Part shown: positions 1-12,892 of the stretch, piece after piece
Position numbering within the stretch: the stretch's first letter is position 1
Layout of the letters: each line of letters begins with the position of its first letter
Assembly (NCBI GenBank): GCA_030704615.1
Contig: CM060731.1
Coordinates: 22,008,001 to 22,072,000, forward strand
DNA length: 64,000 bases
DNA from: Takakia lepidozioides
Lineage: Eukaryota > Streptophyta > Takakiopsida > Takakiales > Takakiaceae
Direction: 5' to 3'
Notes under the pieces: generated by a model
What the model was told of the DNA's origin: nothing
Database searches by the model: none
The model's input: the letters and a program-made list of their open reading frames with translations, nothing else
Translations under genes and position numbers: made by a program

Positions 1-352
1 CCACCTGGATCCTTTAGAACATTGTCTCGCCTCCTGGGCACGCCAATTGCGAGGCCATTCTCGGCCGTAGCTTTATGTAAATTATGGATGTTGACAGTAT
101 TGCAAGAACTTTGACTTGGATCTCTTCAGTACACGTGTATTAGTTTAGCTGAAATCTACGCCGGAATCATGGACTCATGGTGGTGCAAGGTTCGTGAGCA
201 GGGACCATCGTAATTGGCTCGTCCCCCAGCTACACATTAAGCTTCAAGATGTATTGGACGATAAAAAACTGATTTCTTCGGGCGGCACTGATTGATCTAT
301 AATCTGGAGAGAGGGCTAGTAACCTTTGTGAGACAGCGGTTTTTCTGGATGC

Positions 353-1545
353 AGGTAGTACTGGTGGGTCACAGCATGGGAGGATTGAGTGTCACGGATG
401 CCATGGAACAATTCCCTCATAAACTCAGCGCGGCTGTTTTTCTTACTGCCATTATGTCGCCTAGTGGGGAATCATTGGAGAAGAACCCAGCTCTTGCAAC
501 TAAGGTATATAACTTTTTTAGGTCCCATGATTCAATCCCTTTCTATAAGTTCGATCGGATCTATGATAGGCAGCTCGCATACTCCTCACATGTCATATTT
601 TCGAGACATTTTCTTGCTCTAGAAGCATTTCTCGAAAAATACTTATCGCCTTTAGCTCATGTCCAGAGCCAATAGTCTATGAACCTAGTATAGTAGTTTT
701 TTCCATCTCTTTCATGTGTGTGTCTCAGATTGGCCTCTACGAATGAGCAGTTAGCTCCTGGTGGCGGGTGCTATTAACACTTCTTTTACTATCTGGTGCA
801 GCTTTTCTCGAACCCTGTTGTAGTCGATGGGTTCACTTTCATTTCCGGAAATGGACCCGAGAACCCTCCAACAGCAGCTTACGTAGACCCAAAGTCCCTA
901 CAAGACGTATTCTATCACCGATCTCCATCACAGGTATATTGATCTGGAAGAGGCTCTTGGTCGGCTGGCCAACGTTTTTTCTTCTCTCTCTCTCTCTGTC
1001 ATGATTATAAACTAAGACAAGACTCTCTAGCATCGAGATAGCCAGCTATTCGTCATGCTTACAATATATTTGTGTATGTGCGGTTAAGATATGCAGTCCT
1101 GAGAATGGAAATTTTTTTGCACCCTGGGCCGCTCTTGTTTGCATGGATCTAAATTATTAATTATGTACACATTCCCCGCTCAATCCCCGTGGTTCTAGTA
1201 TAAACTTCCATCCTGTCAAGCTCTCCTCTGGCTTTCTGACCCGTTTGCTCTTGTCCATAACAGGATATAGCACTCGCAGCAATGTTGATCAGGCCCTGTT
1301 CAATGACTGTCCTCATGACAGCAAAGACCGATTACACGGTGGAAGGGTATGGGAAAGTGCCCAAAGTCTTCATCAAAACATTACAAGATAGAGTACTTGA
1401 CCCCGACCTGGCGCAGGATTATTACATCAAGGTCAGTCCTCCCACAGAGGTTCGTGAAATAGACTCCGATCACAGCCCTTTCTTCTCTGCACCGGAAACA
1501 CTCCATCGCCACCTCTTGGAAATCGCTGAGAAATACTCCAAATGA
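353..1545 (+). CDS. MES/SABP2-like alpha/beta hydrolase (methylesterase family), 5' end missing or damaged
   Basis: Three exons join in phase 0: 353-504, 802-933 and 1264-1545. Each inner border has GT/AG, with AAG|GTATAT and CAG|GTATAT donors. The first exon begins VVLVGHSMGGLSVT, the nucleophile elbow (GHSMGG). The second reads FTFISGNGPENPPTAAY and QDVFYHRSPSQ. The last carries the acid region (LQDRVLDPDLAQ) and the catalytic-His region (DSDHSPFFSAPE), then a stop. Ser, Asp and His of the triad are therefore present. Plant MES proteins hydrolyse methyl esters of salicylate, jasmonate or IAA in the cytosol; the substrate here cannot be told. Just upstream (about 243-352) LISSGGTD and IYNLE fit the preceding family segment but are in different frames and run into the acceptor with no usable intron. 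The 5' part may be broken, or the real exon may lie left of the window. Confidence 0.8.
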
Positions 1546-1584
1546 TTCTCCAGTGGACCCACATATTCTTTGGGCTTGGGAAGG

Positions 1585-1715
1585 GTTTTCTTCCCCCCCC
1601 CCCCCCCTTCCCTTGGGTGCTGAGGTATTTTGAAAGGGGTTATATTCTCCTCACTATTATTGAGGGGCCTGTTTTGTGAGCCGTTTTCGGTTTAAGAAAA
1701 AAAGAAAGGATTAGT
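1585..1715 (+). repeat. SINE-like tail (family 1), with a poly-C tract
   Basis: A run of C (1593-1607) is followed by CCCTTGGGTGCTGAGGTATTTTG and GGTTATATTCTCCTCACT. The same tail occurs at about 12540-12630, 19615-19660 and, reversed, 46795-46900. Here the tRNA-like head is not visible, so this is a truncated copy just downstream of the hydrolase stop. Confidence 0.55.
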
Positions 1716-4001
1716 CTAAACACATATCAAGCTCTACTACTATATGTTGAGAAAGAATGATGGGGAGGTGGTTGAGGTGGTATGTTAGTTGGAATTGCTA
1801 CAGTAGCTTGTCAAATATATGCGAGCCCCTCTAGCTGATGATTGAGAATTAGACCAATGCTACCCTTTTGCATCGACTATTAGTGTGTGCTTAGAAACAG
1901 TATTCACCTACCTCAAAATCTACTTTGGAGTGCTGGACTTGATGCAACATCTGTAATGTAATTCAAGCTTAAAGCACAATTCTGGAAGTTCTATAGATGG
2001 ATATGAGAAACGTTGGAGAGTCACAGCTTTATTAAGATGGTTTCTAATTTGGGTTTGCATGAAAGACATTGACACTCGACCAAGTCCAGTTTTTATGCTA
2101 CAACAATCAAGGTGCTACAGTTAGAAAGGGACAAAGGACAGTATCTGCAGAAACCATGTAGAAACACCTGATCACTTCGCCATTGACATAGGCTGCCATT
2201 GCTACAATATAACACAGGGAAAGAATGCCATCGGGCTACATGACTGTAGCTGATGTTGATTCATCCGAAAGTTTTTCTTTGTATGGAGAGTTAATAGTGA
2301 GAGAAGGGAGAGTCAGGTATAGAGCCAGAAAGTCTAAGGCCCATCGAATTAAGTATATCAACAGTGGGTTCCTCACATTTGATAGGTATATTGAAACATC
2401 CCCGGTAAAGAAGAGTATGTGAGGTGAAAACAAAGGCATCAGAGCAAAACCTAAAGAGAAATGACATGAAATGAAATGGTGCTTTACAACGTCCACGGAA
2501 AACTCATAGAGCTTATGGGACAAAATGGAAGAAAACATGAGGAACAAATCCAGAGAAAGAAACAACAATACATAACAAGGAAGGAAATGAGAGAATGTTG
2601 TCTCATCACTTACAGTGTCAATCCAAGTGATATTAATGAACTACATATAACAGTGACCAACTGTTATAACCCCCCACTTACTTGACAGGTTCCAACAGAG
2701 GGTGCAGCCATACTGAGTTTCTTTCTCAGATTTATAGATAAAACCAGACAGGAAAACCACGGAGTGCAGTAGACAGACAGGCATGACTTTTGGGACATAA
2801 TTGGGCTAAAATGAGCTCACAACTTTGCCCGTGGAACCAAGTAGAACCAAAGTGAATGTCCTCATAAGACTTTCATAGTGGGTGCAGCACCAGGACTTTA
2901 GGCTCAGCCTGAAGATTTTGAAAGTTGGTGAACAGAGGTGCCGAGACAATGTTCTTGATTCTCCTGAAGAGGGTCACTCTCTGGTGAGAATATCCCAGAC
3001 AATGTATCAGATAATGGATACCTGTCTACCAGACAATTACAATCTGCACTTCCCATCTGCTTATTGTTCAAAGGTAGAAAACAAGATAGACAAGCAAAGT
3101 GGGGCCGTCAACAACAGATACTCTCCAAGGTGGAGAACACCTCTCTCAGGAATTGGCTGTCTCTGAATAGGTAAAAGTGGCAGCCCCAGATTTCGCAATA
3201 GAGAGGGCTGTGAAAGAAGAAATGTTCTTCATCTCTACGCTCAGGCTATGTGAACCCATCCTGAGTTATCCCAATACAAGAAGAGAGAGGGCGAACAGAC
3301 AAGCAATTGAACCGTAGGATCCTGTCCTTGCAGAGGACAAGAAGAGGGGGTTCCACTTATTTCCAGGTCCTATAATGAGTCTTTTCCTGCTGTGCTTGAA
3401 ATTATTTCCAGACATCATGGGTCTTTGGGAGAGAGAATGTACTCACAAAACGTTGTTTACTGTAGCCTTGGGAGAGAGAGAGCGTACTCATGGCGTTCAC
3501 AGCAAACGTTGGCTTGCCATAGCCTTAGGGCCATTGAAGAGAAGAGAGATAGAGAGATTCTACTCTTCCACACTTCTGAAAGGAATATAACAGTAACTCT
3601 TTACTTTTGTAATCTGTATGTGGGTGATATCAAACCACCATCTGTACAGCAGTAATGGTTGAAGGTGGAAGGGTTGCAAAGGCTTAGAAAAATTGTGCCT
3701 GTTTGCAACCCACCTGCAGACTAGTGTTTGTATCAGATCTGTCCAAGCTATCTACAATCTACTATACAGAGTCCCCAGTACCTCAATCTCTGTCGAGAAA
3801 TTACTCCTCACCCCAAGTCCACTATGCAGTTTTCATTTGCCTTTACTACTGTTATAGTAGGAATAAGCACCCTAGCCACCCACACACTCTGGTTGTTGTC
3901 CTGCCTTCAACAATTGCCATGTGATATAGCAATGCCACAGAATTGAAAAGGGAGACTAAACACCAGATGCGAAGAGAAGAGGGAAAAGTGGGAGCGAGTC
4001 A
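1716..4001. other. Non-coding spacer and probable 3' flanks
   Basis: Only short ORFs without codon or family signal are present. It lies between the hydrolase stop and the DUF547 stop. Part may be 3' UTR of either gene. No RNA gene or repeat array was recognised. Confidence 0.5.
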
Positions 4002-7000
4002 TCAAAATGACTTTCGGCTCACGACATTACCAGAGAGCAAATATCGGAAAGTGAAATCGAATGGAACAATCTCATAGTTGCGGGTGCTGAGAATCCGGTG
4101 TCGCCGCTGCTGTATGCATTCAAAGACGACTGCAATTTGAGAGATGGGAAGAAAGTTACAGACCCAATCTAAGAGTTCACTATCTTCTATCACTTCACGT
4201 GCGTAGCAGTGTAACAGCTTGGGCACCAGAAGCTTCCCCTTAGTTGAAATACCCACTGCTGCCCTTGAATAATCATGGAGTGCGAACTTCAACTCCTCAT
4301 GTACATACTCAGCTGTGTAGACACGCACCTGAAAACAAAACCCCAAAAGTCCAACACTGCAGCAGTGAAAAACTGCATGAGAAAATAATCAAAAGGTAGA
4401 AACTTCCTTTTTGGCATCAGGCACAATCCATGGCTGAGTGGAATTGGATCTCGACGACCAAGATCTCCTGAGGGCCAGGACCACAATGCCTATTCAGGGA
4501 GGGCCCAAATGTAGCATCATTCAGTACCCTAACATTCAAGGGAATCAAGTTTACTGAAACTTTTGAAGTGGGTATGGGAATCAACTCTTCTTCAGATTCA
4601 CAAAATCTACGCATTCCAATTACTAAAAGGTTATGGATTTGGACCACTGTATCCACCTTAACTAGAGCCAATCCATAGACAAACACAAAATTATTAAGCA
4701 CAGAACTTCTAACTACCAGCTTCATCTGGCGCTTTACATGGAGTCCTATAAACGACAAAGCACATTTAGCTCAAAGAAAACATGCTGATATTCAGTAGGG
4801 AAGTCGAGTTCATGACTGCTTTTGTAAGTTTACAATGCGAGTGCAACGTCACAGCCATCACTTTGCTAAACTGTGTGATACTGTTATGGTTGAGAAAGGA
4901 CAGGAAGGAAAGGACCTTACTAGGAAATGAAATGAAATCGTACTTATTAGGACCTTATTAGGAAGAAAGAAAACCTATTTGAGAGAAAGGAAATGATACT
5001 TTAGACCTTCCGCATAGACAGAGAGAAAAGAGAAAGGATCTGTACCATGGGGGAGGATCGAGCACCACAAGAGAGGGCAAAGTTGATGAGAGGCTCTGGG
5101 TGAGCTATAGCAAATTTGCTTTGCTCTTCTGTCAGCTTATTCTTATGCAGTGCCATCCAAAGAGTCTGCTTTCATGCATGGAGCCCCACCACCATTTCCC
5201 ATCATATGTCACTGGCAATGCGCTACTAAAGAAACAGCAATATTGACAAGTTTTGAAACATTACTGACAGGGAGACACTTGGAAGAACCTGAACCATGGT
5301 TAAGAGAATATTCAGTGTTGGGCACTAACAAAACATTTGCAACTCAGTTTTCCACTCTTACTGAAGACTCACAAATTGAGGCCGATGAGACATTAATTTT
5401 CCTTTGAGTAGACAAAACTCCATGGTAGCAGCATTGAATGAATGACCTCCCACATTGTATGATGCCTGCATGTTCTCACCCAGGAGACAAAGATTTTATT
5501 CCTTGGAGGGATTATGGAGGCAATCCTGCTTTACACTGAAACAGAGAGAAAGATAGAGAGAAACAAGAAATTAAGTACCTAACAGCGAATATTGCTTAGA
5601 AGGAATTGAAGTATAGTACCTTTTGCAGCAGAGAGAAGAATTTGAGGTCACTTCTTGGGATGCCATATGCAAGGAAAGCCTGGAAACAGCCAGTGCACAA
5701 TTCTATTTAGACACTACGACAACCACCACCTTTGTGTTCAAGAGAACAAGACCTACCAGATGCTCCTGTGCTTACAATCTTTGCAACGACACTAAACCAC
5801 AGAAACCAGATTGACTTTGGCAGCACTCTTTGGGAAAACAATCAAGATAGGTACATGTACCCTCTACAAAGACACTGGTGGGGTCGGTTACATCATGAAT
5901 TGAGGAGCAGAGACCATGTCAAACAGCATCAAACGAGTAGTAGCAGGTAATATATCTCAAAAAGTGACAGAAGCCTAGTACCATTTCATGCTCTAACCCA
6001 ATCCACAGCAGACCCACAGATACAGGTACATCTCAATGGGTAGAGTCTTACATGCATCAGCAGGGCATTGTAAAGATTGATCCAGAAGGCTAGCTTTTGA
6101 TCATGAGATAAAAGTGAAGGGTCAATTTTCGATAGCTGCTCCACTAACAATCTGCCCTTCCATCACCACCTCCCAATCAGCATCCATACATTCTGAAGAC
6201 GGGAATAAATCACACCAGACTCAGAGATCAGAGAAGAGCAAGCAAGACAAGACAGGAAACAGAATATGTCACCAAGATAACAGATGGAATTAACAAGAGA
6301 ATTTACCTGAACTTGCCTAGACTATGGGCGGCATATCCAAGTTGTTCCTTGCCCACAGACAACCATGGAACCTCAAACACATTGCTATAAGGGCCAATGT
6401 CAGCCCACGGCAGTTTTCCCCTTGATTTATAAGGGTCAGGGCCAGCCTCCGTCCCCATCACATCCTCCTTGCTACCGAGATTCACCAAAGGGCTCTGCGC
6501 AAATGTCAATGGAGATGACGGCGGCGAGGATGTGAAATGCCTTAATGGGGAGGTTGGAGAAGACATGTTGCCAGAGGGAGAGCTCTTTGTGACACCTGTG
6601 CCAGCAAGATGCCAATATATGTCGACCATACATTGAACCATCTCTTCTGACAATCTATTTGGATTTTTTGATGGCTCTGTCCATCTACTACCTACATCTG
6701 CCCTTGTGCCAATCGGCGATCTTTTTGGAGAAATCGATCGGCCTGTCTTTATCTGGACAAAGAAGAACCTTTGAGAATTAGAACATGTCCCTCGCAAAGT
6801 AGACAGCAAACTATAGAACAGATATCAATTTACAGGGATGTGCATATGTCTGTCAAAATGTTTCCAGCATGCCCACTCAAGAGTTCTCTCTCATACAATG
6901 TAGGTCTGGCACATAGGGGAAGATGGGACTATTGCTAAGGAAAGTAAACCCCGACTAGCACCACAGCATTTTTACAACCAACTATATACCCAGCCAAGTC

Positions 7001-9284
7001 TATAAGAGGTATGACAGATACCGAAGAATTGCTAGATGAACCAGAAGAGCTGAATTTGTCCAAATATTCCCTGTTTTTCTTGCTTCGATGCTCACGAACC
7101 CTTAGGATACCAATACGGTACTTGCTTCGCGGCTGAAAGACACCAGAATAGAGTTTTAACCTATTCAGTGATGTTACACAAACTTCTGCTCTTTCTACAG
7201 AAGCCTTCACAACCATTGACTTCTCTGTTCCTTCAGGATTGCAGAAACAACTATTATCCCTCTCTCTTTGTACCATTTCATTTGTTTGTTGGGCCATAAA
7301 CTCTTCAACCTTCCTGTTGAGCCTCTTTCCATGAATGTTCTTTTTTTTCCTTCAATTTTTGCTTTCCATATCTCTCCAGCAATAGAGAGGACTTGAAAGT
7401 AGTACCTCAGCTGCTGAGAGTACCGACTCAGATTGGTCATCGCACGTGAATTTGGCCGAAGCAATCTCACTAGAAGAGTGATCATCTTCTTGGAAAAAGC
7501 TCCAGAAATCAAGCCTCTTGGAAGGTGGCGATAGCTTAGGCTCAGAAGAGACTGGATGGGTCAAGATGTTCTTCTCAGGAACGGCAGGCGATGCAGGCTG
7601 TAAATGTACTTTAGGAGGGGTAAGCAATCCATGTTTCCATCCATTTTGTTCAAATAGGGCTGCTGGTGATGCGCATGCTTCATCCACTTCAGGCATGACA
7701 GGGACTGACAGGCGAAGAGGTGAAAGGGATCTGCCATCCTGTGCACAGGTTCAAACATTTTGCTAATGCACTCAGAGACATACTTCTGTTCAGGACAATG
7801 CAAAAGGCTCAATTCTACACCTTCTCACTGCAAATCAGGGATCAAGCTCTTCCATACCAAATGAATTTTCAGGAAAATGTGACCACTATGAAGCAGAAAC
7901 AACCCAAGGGAACCCCAAACCACCATGCTCACAAGCCACGATGACAGACCGTCTTTGAGAGCTGTCGAGGTGATTGTGAACGCCCATTCTGTCGGGGCCA
8001 CCGGGACCATAGACTCTGCTTAGGTGATGACAGGCGTTGATCGCGTTCCTTTGTGACAGGGCTTGTGGCCTGGAGATGCTCCTTGAGGGTAACGGGTGCC
8101 TTTTCTTGTGCATTTGACTGCTCTTTTGGCGGAGGTTCTAGGGAGGGGCCATTCAGGCGAGAGGATGGACACTGCTGGCGAGTCAGTTGCAATAAAATTT
8201 CAGGCATTTGGGTAAGGTGGTGTTCTATGATTTCTCGCTCTGTCCGCTCATGACCCACTTGCCTCTGCAGAGCTGTGGTCTGTTCCTCAAGTTTCCAGAC
8301 AGCCACTTCCAGCCCCGCAATCTCTGCCAGCAGCTCCTGCACCTGCATCCATGCCCCAATCTTCTTCACTGTGAACAATTGCAAATAGTGGGCAGGGCAG
8401 GAGACAGGATTGCTTCTGACTTAAAAGCAGGACTGAACACACCATGAATGACATCTCCTAGTGACACTATTTGGAAAGGCACCATCCATTACCCTAAGAG
8501 GAAGATGATGGGGGAATTTGGACAGAGCTCCCGAGACATGTGCCAAAGCCCTTTCCAAAGCTGAATGCAACTCCAGTTCCTCCTGCAGCCGCTTATGCAA
8601 GACCAAGACCTGCACGCAAGGATTTGTCAGCCACATGTTAAGAAACAGATCCATTCCTGTGCTTTGAAAAAGAGGCAAAAAGAAGAGAAATAATTCTTGT
8701 CCACAAGAGGCCACAAGAGGCCACAAGAGCCTTGCCATCAAGTCCTCATGTAACACAATTAATGCCAATTTGGAAATGGCGAGAGAGAGCGGGCCAAGAG
8801 TACCTTAAAACATACAACTTCAAACACAAAACCAAGGAAGACACTGAGCAGAGGACTCACTTCATCTTCCAGCTCAGAGCGATGTGCAACTCTTTCAACT
8901 GTTTTATTGCACACCAACTGTTTTAAAGCTTCTCCATCAACCTCCTGTTAGCAAGGGACAGAAATGACAATGACTTCTTAATAAGAAGAGTGTCACACTT
9001 TGCACTCCAAGCACCACCTTTAACTTGAACACAATTCCCAGATGTAAACATTCCATCCCTGGAACAACCAAAAATGAAGGTTTCCTAGTAGTATAATAGT
9101 CGCAAAAAAAGGCATGCCTTATCATGGTGAAAGCCTATGTTGAAGAGGAGTAGATCTAAAAGGATTTTAGACTGTTCGAACCTCTTTGGGAGGTGCAGTA
9201 TCCAGGAACTTTTCAATATGGCAGACCTTTGAGACAGGAGAGTGGCGACCCTTATGCTTCTTGTGAGCTTGCTTCTGTATCGTG
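4002..9284 (-). CDS. MIP1-type leucine-zipper / DUF547 protein (N-terminal exon(s) not resolved)
   Basis: Twelve minus-strand exons join in phase: 9284-9182, 8944-8861, 8609-8493, 8342-7950 (donor uncertain), 7738-7406, 7324-7022, 6752-6307, 6151-6052, 5679-5620, 5465-5373, 5165-5046 and 4328-4002 with stop. They encode about 825 residues. The N-terminal part has a basic KKHKGRHSP segment and a leucine-zipper coiled coil (RLQEELELHSALERAL; QELLAEIAGLEVAVWKLEEQ) typical of the ternary-complex factor MIP1 domain. A low-complexity Ser/Pro region follows. The C-terminal DUF547 runs from LSEEMVQCMVDIYWHL through DIGPYSNVFEVPWLS, KLAFWINLYNALLMH, AFLAYGIPRSDLKFF, YNVGGHSFNAATME and GARSSPM to VRVYTAEYVHEELKFAL. 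DUF547 resembles peptidase/transglutaminase-like folds, but its biochemical role in plants is unclear. The first exon starts in phase 2, so at least one more coding exon lies above 9284. The 39 and 28 codon exons fit exactly between splice sites, which supports a working gene. Confidence 0.9.
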
Positions 9285-11399
9285 CTGCACAACCCACACA
9301 TTCTTGTTGTAAATGACACCCAGAGAAAGTCAAATCCCAAATAGGTCGTTAAGCTTCAGTCTACAAGACTCCACAATGTAACTCTCCAGTGTAGACCGCA
9401 GCTGGGGGAGAGACACATACATACCCCTCCTGTCTCCTCCCTTTTTCCATTTACTGCATACTACTTTATTTTGAACGGTAAGTTCTTTGACCTCCCTGAG
9501 GACATTATCAAATTTCTTTCCTTCTTTCTTTTGCCCAGAAATGCTTGACCGCATTTTACATGAGTGTCTCCACCTCGGCATCTCTAGATGTTTGGGCTGC
9601 TTGTTGAGGGCTCCACTTTTCTTCTATAGGGCTTTCTTTTCTCCAACAAGCTCCTTGACTGTCGTGCTGACATTCTTAAAGTATTATTTCATTTCATTTT
9701 TCTTCCCCTCCCATACCAAAATTTTTCTCCTGAACAGGCAGCCTGGTGGTTGTTTGTTCAGTCCTTCAATCATCCATTGACCCCTTGGGCAGTGCCTAGA
9801 GAGGTAGGCTCTTTACATTCACTTTGAGTCATCTTTCCTCCTAAAAGAATTGCCTCGCCCTCTTGCATCCAAACCAGATCGCATGTTCCTCGACCTTAAA
9901 GAAACAAGCGTGGAAAGTAGAATTTGTAAAACAAAACCGCCAGCCTGCATGGCTCTTCAGACAAGGGATTAAGCAAGTTACCTCTTGCAGACAGGCCTGG
10001 TGTTGCCTGGGATCGTATAAATAACACAATCATGCACCTCCGTTGTCTGACGAACCATCTACATGAACGCAGAAAGAACTGATAACTGAGACGGCATCAA
10101 TTCCACAGTAAAAGCAGTCTCAGATTAAGACTCAAGTTGGAGGGTTCAGCCCACCCAGCGACGGCCCTTCACTATGCACTCCAGTGCTTACATTTAGATT
10201 CCCTACATATCACTGATGATTGTTCCAGGAATTTGAAATGAACCTGGCCCACCCTAAACATGTCCCGGCGATAACTCACTAAAAGAACTTACCGGTCGCC
10301 CTGGAGACCAGCGACAAGCTTGGCCCTGACTATCTGCTCTCCATTTACCCTGCATGTACGTCACGCAGACTGTAAAGAGTTTGGCTGAATGCTGCAAGCC
10401 ACATTTTCCCCAGACACGTCCACTAGCCTCAATTAGCATTGCAGCCTCGCAGAGTCTTCCCGCACTCAATGCGCGGGCAATCGTCATAGCCAAGCAGCAT
10501 CATATCACTCGTCCATAGACATGATGACTATTATGACCTGAGAACAACCCATACATCAAGCACAGAGGGAAGAGGGGTTGGAGAGGGTGGGGGGTGGGCG
10601 GTGCGTCCACTGGATTGCCAGTGTACCTCTAGATCCACCTGGAAATCAGAAGGGGACGGAGTAGAGATGCCGGCCTCCACTGTTCGGGAGATTATTGGCG
10701 ACAGGCAACAGTTCTCCAGGCCACCTGTGGCCCGCATCACTTCCATCCCATAAACTGACGACTCCAACATGAATGCCCTGTTGTCTCCCTCCTCCGGCTT
10801 ACCATCCACTTCGTCCGACACACTTCATTCAAAATTCGTAGAGGAAAATTCAGTAGACTCGACTGATACCCCCTGAGAGAAACGGTTCGAATTTCAACCG
10901 AACAGACGAAATATGGCTGAGGAGCGCGGACCGAAGTTCAGAGAACAAGCCCGAACAAATGTGAAGCACGCCAGCTGAGCTGGAACTGAGGAAGCAAACA
11001 GCTAAAGGTACCCCTGCCCAATTATGCTGTCTCTTTACCCCGCAAGTACAGCCCACAACTTCTGGAAAGGTCTATGCTTGATTCTTCACGACTTAACGTT
11101 CACACATTACATGCATGATTCACCTCAAAAACATGCAATCTAACGACGAGAAGCCGAAAAACTACCAGAACTCGCAGCCTTGATGCTCAACGACATGCAA
11201 CACAGCGCGAGCTGGAAAAACAAAGGTGGATACTTATGATAGCAACTAGAACAGCAGATTAAAAAAAATACAGGGAATGTGTGACTTCAGATGCTGGATG
11301 TCCAGCTCTACTTTGCCATTCCAAGCTCAACCATCAGAATCGCGCACAAACGAAAAAAGGACAGGAGAGTGAGTGTACGTCTCCCGTATGTCTCTACTA
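9285..11399. other. Upstream region of the DUF547 gene, with a candidate 5' exon
   Basis: The missing DUF547 start should lie here. A minus-strand ORF at 10821-10531 begins MSDEVDGKPEEGDNRAFML and meets a GAG|GTACAC donor near 10626. A tiny possible exon near 10011-9987 ends AAGAG|GTAACT in the phase needed by exon 9284-9182. Neither could be joined convincingly to both neighbours. Otherwise no feature is supported. Confidence 0.3.
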
Positions 11400-12200
11400 A
11401 AAAAAATGGTGGCCCCTAACTCCTATCCTCGCATAGGAAAAGAGTCGCCACTGAGGATTGCAAGAAAAAAGCAGGTGCAGGTCCGAGAACAGCTCGAGGA
11501 CAGGCTATGAGACGATTCTGCTGAGAAGACAAGCTGCTATACTTTTCAGGATCCATGAAGGCAAAGGCTGGTACAGACTGAGCATCAGAATGCATGCAGG
11601 GGGGGTTCGTGAGGGAGAGAGAAAGCGCAGCCACCAACGCGATCTCGGCAACACGAGTCTGGTACGCAAGCAGGCCGCCCGCACACGAGTCTCGGGGGGG
11701 CGACATGGCGTGTCTTGTACCCAAGGCAGCTTCCCAGGGGGCCCGCTTTCCCAGCCGCACTAAGTTATTCACTTACCTTAATCTAAACCGGGCATGCGCC
11801 CGCAAAATCTATTAAATGCTGTCCGGGCCCACACGGGCAGCCACGCGTTCAACTGCTAACCCCTCTGCGACTCAGTCCAAAACCCGCGGTCACAGTGCTC
11901 CGTTCGATGCTGTCTTTTCGATGAAGCTCGTGGATGATAACGCGGATGTAGATCGCGGACTGGATGAAATCGTTCACCGCGCTGCGTGGCCGCAGGAAAA
12001 CAGCGAAACGTGGCCGCATTCGGACAGACCGCGTCACGCCCGCTATGTTTGGGGACCGCGCCGCGGCGGCTCGAGTACGGCCACGTCCACGACCCTTCTC
12101 GCGCTGACTCCCATGTACCTGGGAACATGAGCTTCACGTCCCCGGAGGTGTGAGGGGTGACCCCTCACTGGGTCAACCCGAGGGCCGCACGCCAAGCACC
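11400..12200. promoter_or_regulatory. CpG-rich stretch, possible promoter island
   Basis: This block is clearly richer in G+C and CpG (many CGCGG, CCGCG, GGCCGC) than the AT-rich DNA on both sides. Overlapping ORFs exist in several frames, as expected of GC-rich non-coding DNA, and none shows a family motif. It lies upstream of the minus-strand DUF547 gene and could hold its promoter or 5' UTR. A small uncharacterised gene cannot be excluded. Confidence 0.3.
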
Positions 12201-12262
12201 GACCTTATGCAAGAAACAAAGAATGCAACGTGGATGAGGATTAGTTGCTATAAATGGGACAG

Positions 12263-12645
12263 GGGCCACCCGCCCCTAGCTGAGTTGGATAGAGCACACA
12301 CCCTGCTGATTTGATTCTTGGTTCCCATCCTGCTACCTTGTCCCCAGTGGTAGAAAGAGGACTAAGTCCTGAGGAAGCTAAATTTTAGTGCAATCAATTC
12401 ATCCCCAAGGACTACTGCCTTCTGTTGGAAAGTGGACCAACCATAGATCACCTAGGTTATGCACAGGCAAGGTGCAAAACACCCTCTTCTCCGCGTTCAC
12501 TTAGGCGGTGTCGCTAATCTTCTCCTCCTTCCATGGTCGGTGTGCTCGTGGCGCCTTGTGGTGAGGTTACTTTGAAAGAGGTTATTTTCTCCTCTACATA
12601 TATGTGGTGAGGGGTCGCTTGCTCCTGAAAAAAGATAGGGGATTT
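12263..12645 (+). repeat. tRNA-derived SINE, family 1
   Basis: The left end is tRNA-like: CTAGCTGAGTTGGATAGAGC resembles an A box, and GATTCTTGGTTCCCATCC a degraded B box followed by TGCTACC. The right part has GTGAGGTTACTTTGAAAGAGG and TTATTTTCTCCTC, shared with the copies at 19500-19690 and 46795-47370 and the tail at 1585-1715. A protein-free body with Pol III-like head and a shared tail fits a SINE. Confidence 0.6.
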
Positions 12646-12892
12646 TTCGAGTCCCGGCCCATTTCGGAGTCCTTAGTCCTTACTCTCTTGTCGTTTTATT
12701 GGCCCTGCCATGCATGGAATGACAGTTGGGCACCAGTTCCTTATGCATTATTTAAAAATTCGTAAAGCAAACCAATCTAAGTTTATTATACGGACAACTT
12801 TGTCATGGCACTTTGTCATGGCATTAGCTTTAGAGCAAGATTTTTGCATAAACACAAATATCTTAGAGAAAGACTTTTGAAAACAAATAATC

